Both the position numbers and the translations under genes were made by a program. Positions 33,215-39,134 of a stretch of DNA of 39,134 nucleotides are shown here, in pieces (the first letter of the stretch is position 1; the number at the start of each line of letters is the position of its first letter). The notes under the pieces were generated by a model. That model worked only from the letters and a program-made list of their open reading frames with translations, did no database searches and was not told the DNA's origin. The stretch comes from Sphingobium sp. (GTDB taxonomy: Bacteria; Pseudomonadota; Alphaproteobacteria; Sphingomonadales; Sphingomonadaceae): positions 1-39,134 of the forward strand of contig JAGIAA010000027.1 in assembly GCA_017745115.1 (NCBI GenBank), given 5' to 3'.

Positions 33215-34924
33215 ATGATGAAGAAGCTGACGCTGCTTGCCGCACTGGCTGCGACCGCCGCCGGGGGCACGCTGATGCTGGTGAAGGCCGGCGAGCCGCA
33301 GACCGTCCGGGCCGCGACTGCATCGAGGTGTGAGAACGCAGGTCTCAGCCTGCCGCCCGGCTTCTGCGCCAGCGTCTTCGCGGATAATGTCGGCCCTGCG
33401 CGGCAGATGGCGATGGCACCCGATGGTACGCTTTACGTGAACACGCTCTCCAGCCTCGTTATCCAGAACAAGCAGAAGCCCGAACTCGGATACATGGTCG
33501 CCCTGCGCGACACGAATGGGGACGGCAAGGCCGATAGCGTTACCCATTTCGGCCCCACGCCGAACGACAAGAGTATCGGCGGGACGGGCGTTGCGATCTG
33601 GAAGGGCGGGCTGTTCGCGGAGCAGGACGACAAGATCGTCCGCTATGCGCTGGCCGCCGGCAAGACGGTTCCGGCTGGGTCGGGCGAGGTCATCGTGTCC
33701 GGCCTGCAACTTAGCGGCGACCATGGCATGAAGCCGATCGCCGTCGATGCAGCCGGCAATCTGTTCGTCAACAGCGGCTCGGCATCCAACGTCTGCGAGA
33801 CGGTCAACCGCCAGCCCGGCGCTTTGGGCAAGGATCCCTGCGACGAATTACCGCTGCGCGCGGGCATCTGGAAATATCGCGCCGACAAGAAGGGCCAAGT
33901 CTTCTCGCCTACAGAGCGTTATGCGACCGGTATCCGCAACGCGGGCGGCATCGTCTTCGACGCGGCCGGCAACATGTTCGCCGTGCAGCACGGCCGCGAT
34001 CAGCTCGGCCAGAACTGGCCCAAGCTGTACACTGTCGACCAGGGCGCCGAACTGCCTGCCGAGGAGCTGATCTCGGTCAAACAGGGCGACGATTTCGGCT
34101 GGCCCTATTGCTATTATGACGGCTTCCAGAAGAAGCTCGTCCAGGCGCCCGAATATGACGGCGATGGCAAGACGGTCGGCCGCTGTACTGGCAAAAAAGG
34201 GCCGCTCGCGGCTTTTCCGGCGCACTGGGCACCGACAGGCCTCGGCTACTATCCGGGCGGCAAGCTGCCCGCCGGCTATAAGGGCGGCCTCTTCATTAGT
34301 TTCCACGGCAGCTGGAACCGTGCGCCCGAACCGCAGGACGGCTTTCGCGTGATGTTCCAGCCCATGGCGGCGGGCAAGCCGAGCGGCGCAGCGATCCTGT
34401 TCGCTGACGGCTTTGCGGGACCGAATAAGGGCAGTGGCGGCGTTGCGCACCGTCCGACCGGCCTGCTGGTGGCCGGCGACGCCATCTATGTCTCGGACGA
34501 CGCGGGCGGGCGGATCTGGAAGATCGTCTATCGCGGCGCGGCTGGCGCAAAGCTGACCGCTGCCAAACCGGCGACGGTCAATTCAGCCGTCAATTTGGCC
34601 GCGGCCGCCAGCGCCCTGCCGGCCGGCTATACGTCCGAGCAAGTGGCATTGGGGAGCCGCATCTATCGCGGCGTCGAGCGCTCGGGGACCTGCTCGGGCT
34701 GTCATGGCCCCGACGGCAAGGGCACGGCAGTCGGTCCGAAACTCACAGGGCCGGACTGGCTATGGGCCGACGGATCGGTCGGATCGATCGCGAAGGTGAT
34801 CAAGTCCGGCGTGACGACGCCCAAGAAATTCCCGAGCGGCATGCCAGCGCTTGGCGGCGCGCCGCTCAGCGACAGCGATGCGGATGCCGTGGCGGCCTAT
34901 ATATGGACGCTTAGTCATAAGTAA
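33215..34924 (+). CDS. PQQ-type sugar (sorbosone/pyranose) dehydrogenase fused to cytochrome c
   Basis: The 569-residue protein has a Sec signal peptide (KLTLLAALAATAAGGTLML). A six-bladed glucose/sorbosone-dehydrogenase propeller follows, from about residue 40 to 450 (GFCASVFADNVGPARQMAMA, LSGDHGMKPIAVD, GIRNAGGIVFDAAGNMFAVQ, GLFISFHGSWNR). It ends in a single haem domain with CSGCH (Cys493, Cys496, His497) and an axial Met543 in GMPALGG. Such quinohaemoproteins oxidise sugars or aldoses in the periplasm and pass electrons to the respiratory chain; the fungal AA12 pyranose dehydrogenases are related. PQQ as cofactor is a family inference. It follows kdgK by 115 bases and precedes a TonB-dependent receptor. 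Confidence 0.88.
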   Translation: MMKKLTLLAALAATAAGGTLMLVKAGEPQTVRAATASRCENAGLSLPPGFCASVFADNVGPARQMAMAPDGTLYVNTLSSLVIQNKQKPELGYMVALRDTNGDGKADSVTHFGPTPNDKSIGGTGVAIWKGGLFAEQDDKIVRYALAAGKTVPAGSGEVIVSGLQLSGDHGMKPIAVDAAGNLFVNSGSASNVCETVNRQPGALGKDPCDELPLRAGIWKYRADKKGQVFSPTERYATGIRNAGGIVFDAAGNMFAVQHGRDQLGQNWPKLYTVDQGAELPAEELISVKQGDDFGWPYCYYDGFQKKLVQAPEYDGDGKTVGRCTGKKGPLAAFPAHWAPTGLGYYPGGKLPAGYKGGLFISFHGSWNRAPEPQDGFRVMFQPMAAGKPSGAAILFADGFAGPNKGSGGVAHRPTGLLVAGDAIYVSDDAGGRIWKIVYRGAAGAKLTAAKPATVNSAVNLAAAASALPAGYTSEQVALGSRIYRGVERSGTCSGCHGPDGKGTAVGPKLTGPDWLWADGSVGSIAKVIKSGVTTPKKFPSGMPALGGAPLSDSDADAVAAYIWTLSHK

Positions 34925-35110
34925 CGTTACAATTTAACGCCTTATCACTGGCGGTTTTCCGGGAATTTAACAGCGCCGGCGTTGTGGCTGCGCATTTAAA
35001 TTGACTAAGTCCACCTCGCACGCTGCCGTCAATGGAGACGGCGATGCGGAGAGGTTTGCGCCGTAGGGGACGGCACCGGCCTCGCCATAAAAGGGACTGT
35101 CGGTTTTATC
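34925..35110 (+). promoter_or_regulatory. Leader region of the TonB-dependent receptor with two predicted hairpins
   Basis: The first part is AT-rich and has GTAACGTTAC at the dehydrogenase stop. The second part can fold into GCCGTC/GACGGC (about 35026-35043) with outer pairing of CGCA and TGCG, followed by GCCGT/ACGGC (about 35061-35075). No cobalamin box, TPP or other riboswitch consensus was recognised. The receptor start has only a weak AAGGG as ribosome binding site. Confidence 0.35.
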
Positions 35111-37150
35111 ATGTATTCTGCCTCGAAAATTCGCCTTCTGACCTTTGCGCTCCTGGCTGGCGCAGCACCTATCACCGCATTGCATGCACAGGACGCAGCG
35201 GCGCCGGCGGCCCCCGAAGAAGAGGCTATCGTCGTCCTCGGCCGCGGTCTGTCCATGCCGCCGGGCACGCCGGCTTACGGCGCGATCATGATCGACCGCG
35301 ACAAGCTGCTGACCGAAGCGTCCGGTCAGCTGGAATCGGCTTTGCTCGATGTGGCGGGCTTCCAGCAGTTCCGACGCTCCGACAGCCGGTCATCCAATCC
35401 CTCGTCGCAGGGCGTGACGCTGCGCGGTATTGGCGGCAACGCTACCAGCCGGGCGCTCGTGCTGCTCGACGGCGTTCCTCAGGCGGATCCTTTCTTCGGC
35501 TCGGTGCCGTTCAACATGCTGGTGCCGGACCGGCTCGGCGCGGTGCGCGTAACGCGCGGCGGCGGCGCCGGCGCGTTCGGATCGGGCACGGTTGCGGGTA
35601 CGATCGAACTGTTCAGTGCCGACCGCAAGCAATTGCCGCTGGCCCAGGCGAGCGGTTTCTATGGCTCGCGCAATGCTGTCGACCTGGGAGGTAGCGTGTC
35701 GCCCGACGTTGGCAACGGCTTTGTGTCGATCTCGGGCAAGTTCGCGAGTGGCGATGGCTTTAACACGACGCCTGTCGCCCAGCAGAATGCCGCGACGGTG
35801 CCGGCCAAATACAAGACCTGGTCGATCGGTCTCTATGGCGATGCGCCGGTGGGTACGGACGGCGAAATCCAGTCGCGCGTGTCCTTCTATCAGGACAACC
35901 GCACGCTGCGCTTTGCTGGCGCCGATAATGGCCAGAGTGGGCAAGATGCGAGTCTCCGGTTCCTGTGGCGCGGGGACTGGCAAGTCGAGGCGTTGACCTA
36001 TGTGCAGTTCCGCAATTTCAACAATGTCGTCATCAGCGCGACCAGCTTCAAGAAGACGCTGGATCAGCGCAACACGCCGGCAACGGGTGTTGGCGCCAAG
36101 ATCGAGGTGCGTCCGCCGACGGCCGGCAATAACGTCTTGCGGATCGGCACCGACACGCGCCTGACCCGGGCCGACATGTACGAAGACGCCTATAATGCGA
36201 CGACAGGCGCTGTGACAGCACGACGCAACGCCATGGGCCACCAGATGACCACGGGCCTTTATGTCGAGGACGACCTGACGCTGGGCGATGTCGTGCTGAC
36301 CGCTGGCGCGCGCGCCGACTATTGGACCGTCACGCAGGGGCGCTTCACCGAGCGAAACAACGCGGGCACGGTCGTCATCGACAACATCTATCCCAACCGT
36401 AACAATTGGGAGGGCAGCTTCCGTGCCGGCGCGCTCTGGCATGCGAGCGAAGGCATCGACCTGCGCGTGGCGGGCTACACCAGCTTCCGCATGCCGACGT
36501 TGAACGAGTTGTATCGCTCCTTCGCGGTGTTCCCGGTGACGACGCAAGCCAATGCCGCGCTCGGGCCGGAGCGCCTGAAGGGCGCGGAAGTCGGCTTCGA
36601 CGTCAAGCCGCTGCCGGGCGTGAAATTCTCGGCAACAGCTTTCTACAACCGTCTCGGCAATGCGATCGCCAATGTGACGATCGGCACCAACCTGCGGCAG
36701 CGCCAGAATGTCGATGCGATCGTGGCCAAGGGTATCGAACTCAGCGGTTCGATCGAGGCGGGCGATTTCGACCTCAACGCTTCCTATGCCTATAATGACA
36801 GCCGAGTGAAGGCGAGCGGGGCTGCGGTTGCCCTCAACAACCTGCGGCCGGCACAGAGCCCGGGCCACATGGCGAGCGGAACGCTGAGCTGGACCGGGCC
36901 GTACAAGGTGCGTCTGGCCACCACGGTGCGCTACACCGGGCCGCAGTTCGAAGACGACCTCCAGACCGATATCTTGCCGGGCGCGACGACCGTCGATGGG
37001 TATATCCGGGTGCCGTTCGCCAAGCGGTTCAGCATCATCGGACGTGTGGAGAATGTCTTCGACAAGACAGTGCTGACCCGCAAGGTCGGAACGAGCGTCG
37101 ATCTGGGGGCCCCGCGCACCTTCTGGATCGGCCTGACGTTCGGGGATTAA
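35111..37150 (+). CDS. TonB-dependent outer-membrane receptor
   Basis: The 679-residue protein has a signal peptide ending LHAQ and a possible TonB box around EEEAIVVLG. The plug domain has GVTLRGIGGNATSRALVLLDG, PFFGSVPF and VRVTRGGGAGAFGSGTVAGT. A 22-strand type barrel follows, with SFRMPTLNELYR and VENVFDKTV near the end. It is short and lacks a SusC-like or signal-transducing N-terminal extension. The C-terminus ends TFGD instead of the usual aromatic residue. It follows the PQQ-type dehydrogenase on the same strand, so uptake of a sugar, sugar acid or the PQQ cofactor itself can be considered. The ligand is unknown. Confidence 0.9.
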   Translation: MYSASKIRLLTFALLAGAAPITALHAQDAAAPAAPEEEAIVVLGRGLSMPPGTPAYGAIMIDRDKLLTEASGQLESALLDVAGFQQFRRSDSRSSNPSSQGVTLRGIGGNATSRALVLLDGVPQADPFFGSVPFNMLVPDRLGAVRVTRGGGAGAFGSGTVAGTIELFSADRKQLPLAQASGFYGSRNAVDLGGSVSPDVGNGFVSISGKFASGDGFNTTPVAQQNAATVPAKYKTWSIGLYGDAPVGTDGEIQSRVSFYQDNRTLRFAGADNGQSGQDASLRFLWRGDWQVEALTYVQFRNFNNVVISATSFKKTLDQRNTPATGVGAKIEVRPPTAGNNVLRIGTDTRLTRADMYEDAYNATTGAVTARRNAMGHQMTTGLYVEDDLTLGDVVLTAGARADYWTVTQGRFTERNNAGTVVIDNIYPNRNNWEGSFRAGALWHASEGIDLRVAGYTSFRMPTLNELYRSFAVFPVTTQANAALGPERLKGAEVGFDVKPLPGVKFSATAFYNRLGNAIANVTIGTNLRQRQNVDAIVAKGIELSGSIEAGDFDLNASYAYNDSRVKASGAAVALNNLRPAQSPGHMASGTLSWTGPYKVRLATTVRYTGPQFEDDLQTDILPGATTVDGYIRVPFAKRFSIIGRVENVFDKTVLTRKVGTSVDLGAPRTFWIGLTFGD

Positions 37151-37153
37151 CTT

Positions 37154-37326
37154 ATCCTCGCCCCTTCAGGGGAGAGGATACGGAGCCTTGCAGGCTTGCT
37201 CGCTAGGCGAAGTTGGGGAGGGTTGAGCGCCGTCCCCTCTCCAAGCTTCGCTAACCGCCTGCGTCGATAGCTGCGCTATCTTGGCCAGAGTCACGTGCCT
37301 CTGGCCAACCCCTGAAGGGGCGAGGA
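37154..37326. repeat. Composite palindromic repeat, family A copy 2
   Basis: The left arm 37154-37180 is identical over 27 bases to that at 2834-2860 and contains CCCCTTCAGGGGAGAGGATA. The right end CCCCTGAAGGGGCGAGGA (37309-37326) mirrors part of it. Inner hairpins, such as TGGCCAGAG...CTCTGGCCA (37282-37306), differ from copy 1, while a GCGAAG...GGGGAGGG block is kept. It separates the convergent receptor and leuA genes and may act as a two-way transcription stop. Confidence 0.88.
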
Positions 37327-37333
37327 AAAGCGC

Positions 37334-39028
37334 TCATGCCGCGTTACTGGTCGAAGCCGCTTCGCGGGTGAGGCCGTTCGCTGCCGAAAGGATTGCCTGC
37401 ACGGATGCCGTGGCGACGTCCTCGTCGAGGCCGACGCCGAACAACGTGCGTCCGTCCGCGGTCTTGCATTCCACATAGGCGGCGGCGTGCACGTCGGTGC
37501 CGGCACCGATCGCATGCTCGCTGTAATCGACCACTTCGAGATCGATACCGAGCTCGTCGCGCAGCGCGGCGAGCACGCTCGATATGAGGCCGTTGCCCCG
37601 GCCCGAGACGCTACGCGCCTCGCCGTCGAGCGCGATCTTGCCGACAAAGACGCGGCTCCCGGCAGGGCCGCTCTCCTGATAGTCGATCAGCTTGTAGGGC
37701 TGGTCGGCGCCCAGACAGTAATGCGCCTCGAATGCGGCCCAGATGTCGGCGGCATGCAATTCGCGGCTGGCGCGGTCGGCCAGCTCCTGCACGACGCGGC
37801 TGAAATCGCCCTGCATGCGCTTGGGAAGTTTGAGACCTTTATCCTGCTGCAGCACCCAGGCAACGCCGCCCTTGCCGGACTGCGAATTGACGCGGATCAC
37901 CGCCTCGTAGGAGCAGCCGATGTCCGCCGGGTCGATCGGCAAATAGGGCACGTTCCACAATTGGTCGTTGCGCGTTTCCTGCGCCGCGAACCCCTTTTTG
38001 ATCGCGTCCTGGTGGCTGCCGGAAAAGGCCGTGAAGACCAGATCGCCTGCATAGGGATGGCGCGGGTGGACGGGCAACTGGTTGCAGTAGGTCGCGGTCT
38101 GGACGATCTCTTCCATGTTGGAGAAGTCGAGGCCGGGATTGATGCCCTGCGTGTACATGTTGAGCGCGACGGTCACGAGGTCGCAATTGCCCGTGCGCTC
38201 GCCATTGCCGAACAGGCAGCCCTCGACACGGTCGGCGCCGGCCATGAGGCCGAGTTCGGCGGCGGCAATACCAGTGCCGCGATCATTGTGCGGATGGAGC
38301 GAGATGCACACCGTGTCGCGATTGCGGATGTGGCGGCCGAACCACTCGATCTGGTCGGCGTAGATATTGGGCGTCGCCGCCTCGACCGTGGCGGGCAGGT
38401 TGAGGATCAGCGGCTTCTCCGCAGTCGGCTGGAGGATGTCCATCACCGCCTCGCAGCATTCCAGGCTGAAATCGAGCTCGGCCGTCGAGAAGGTCTCGGG
38501 GCTGTACTCGAAGTGCCAGTCGGTGTTCGGCTGCTTGGCGGCCTCGTCGCGAATGATCTTCGCGGCGTCGATGGCGATCTGCTTGATCTGCGGCCTCTCC
38601 ATCTGGAACACGACCTGCCGCCATGCGGGTGACACCGCATTGTAGACATGGACGATTGCTTTCGGGGCGCCCTTGAGGCTCTCGAACGTGCGCTCGATGA
38701 GATCGCGGCGGGCCTGCGTCAGCACCTGGATGATGACGTCGTCGGGGATATGGCCCGACTGGACGAGACCGGAGATGAAATCGAATTCGGTCGCGCCGGC
38801 GGACGGAAAGCCGACCTCGATCTCCTTGACGCCGATCTTCAGCAGCAGATCGAAGAAGCGGGTCTTCTTCTCGCTGTCCATCGGGTCGATGAGGGCCTGA
38901 TTGCCGTCGCGCAAGTCTGTGGAGAGCCAGCGCGGCGGCGTGGTGATGGTTCGGGACGGCCATTGGCGGTCGGGCAGGTCGACCTGGGGGAACGGCCTGT
39001 ATTTTACGGATGGATCGCTCAGCATCAT
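37334..39028 (-). CDS. leuA: 2-isopropylmalate synthase
   Basis: The 564-residue enzyme condenses acetyl-CoA with 2-oxoisovalerate in leucine synthesis. The HMGL-like barrel runs from about residue 30 to 310, with [28 protein letters not shown], the metal motif [18 protein letters not shown], and [20 protein letters not shown]. The C-terminal leucine-feedback domain (from about residue 440) has [14 protein letters not shown] and [14 protein letters not shown]. The length and the [18 protein letters not shown] start are of the longer LeuA class. Two adjacent ATG codons (39028, 39025) could start it. This is a housekeeping gene and marks the end of the xylan locus. The 106 bases upstream show no clear leader peptide or T-box. 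Confidence 0.95.
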   Translation of the reverse strand: MMLSDPSVKYRPFPQVDLPDRQWPSRTITTPPRWLSTDLRDGNQALIDPMDSEKKTRFFDLLLKIGVKEIEVGFPSAGATEFDFISGLVQSGHIPDDVIIQVLTQARRDLIERTFESLKGAPKAIVHVYNAVSPAWRQVVFQMERPQIKQIAIDAAKIIRDEAAKQPNTDWHFEYSPETFSTAELDFSLECCEAVMDILQPTAEKPLILNLPATVEAATPNIYADQIEWFGRHIRNRDTVCISLHPHNDRGTGIAAAELGLMAGADRVEGCLFGNGERTGNCDLVTVALNMYTQGINPGLDFSNMEEIVQTATYCNQLPVHPRHPYAGDLVFTAFSGSHQDAIKKGFAAQETRNDQLWNVPYLPIDPADIGCSYEAVIRVNSQSGKGGVAWVLQQDKGLKLPKRMQGDFSRVVQELADRASRELHAADIWAAFEAHYCLGADQPYKLIDYQESGPAGSRVFVGKIALDGEARSVSGRGNGLISSVLAALRDELGIDLEVVDYSEHAIGAGTDVHAAAYVECKTADGRTLFGVGLDEDVATASVQAILSAANGLTREAASTSNAA

Positions 39029-39134
39029 GGGTCAGCTAGTCTCTTGTTCGCCCGAGGAGCGCGGCGGTCAGGCTGCGCGGCAAGCCCCTGCGAGGCAGTG
39101 TTCGAGTATCGCTCTGGATTTGGCCCTTAAGCGC

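Noticed and set aside
34925..35110. Cobalamin riboswitch before the TonB receptor
   Set aside because: No B12-box sequence or matching helix layout could be found.
35390..36868. Minus-strand frame (492 codons) opposite the TonB receptor
   Set aside because: Shadow frame; the receptor on the plus strand has plug and barrel motifs throughout.
35111..37150. SusC-type xylan oligosaccharide receptor
   Set aside because: It is too short, lacks the N-terminal extension and has no SusD partner.

Overview
The window is high-GC DNA with short intergenic gaps. It carries several families of dispersed palindromic repeats of the kind common in Sphingomonadales. The gene set (tryptophan-halogenase-like protein, TonB-dependent receptor, enolase-superfamily mannonate dehydratase close to the Novosphingobium enzyme, Caulobacter-type xylose oxidation enzymes) points to an alphaproteobacterium of the sphingomonad group. 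This assignment is inference from protein resemblance; no rRNA or housekeeping marker other than leuA is present.

Almost the whole window is one locus for degrading and catabolising glucurono(arabino)xylan. At 1-8033 (+) lie the 3' end of a halogenase-like gene, an exo-beta-glucosidase (GH3), a lipoprotein GH43, xylulokinase, xylose isomerase and a polysaccharide deacetylase. The gap 8034-8344 holds two palindromic repeats. A second GH43 (8345-10042, -) diverges from an alpha-ketoglutarate semialdehyde dehydrogenase gene (10162-11742, +), which is followed by a GntR/FCD regulator. A small DUF-type protein and a xylonate dehydratase (both -) come next. From 24155 down to 14966 runs a tight six-gene minus-strand operon: GH3 beta-xylosidase, mannonate dehydratase (ManD), MFS hexuronate transporter, glucuronate isomerase, fructuronate reductase and an SGNH esterase. 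It diverges from an alpha-glucuronidase (GH67) followed by a LacI-family regulator (24294-27543, +). After a terminator comes a second minus-strand operon (31944 down to 27684): 2-keto-3-deoxyxylonate dehydratase, xylose dehydrogenase, xylonolactonase and an MFS xylose transporter. It diverges from 2-keto-3-deoxygluconate kinase. The right end has a PQQ-type sugar dehydrogenase fused to cytochrome c, a TonB-dependent receptor and leuA.

Together the genes outline a pathway. Secreted or periplasmic enzymes (GH67, two GH43, GH3, SGNH esterase, deacetylase) remove glucuronate, arabinose/xylose and acetyl groups from xylo-oligosaccharides. Two MFS carriers import the sugars. Xylose can enter either the isomerase route (XylA/XylB kinase) or the oxidative Weimberg route to 2-oxoglutarate. 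Glucuronate goes through UxaC, UxuB, ManD and KdgK to KDPG. No KDPG aldolase and no endo-xylanase lies in the window.

A shared 14-bp palindrome (consensus TGRTAGCGSTAMCA) sits in front of the GH43-xylB-xylA operon, between the GH3 operon and aguA, and between xylX and kdgK. It is probably the operator of the LacI regulator encoded next to aguA. A different motif (GTCTGAGT) precedes the semialdehyde dehydrogenase and xylonate dehydratase genes, and a close variant of its core lies at the start of the GntR gene, so the lower Weimberg steps may be under a second regulator. Other points worth following: a perfect 30-bp-arm palindrome inside the deacetylase leader, a doubled signal peptide on the SGNH esterase, and the pairing of a PQQ dehydrogenase with a TonB receptor.
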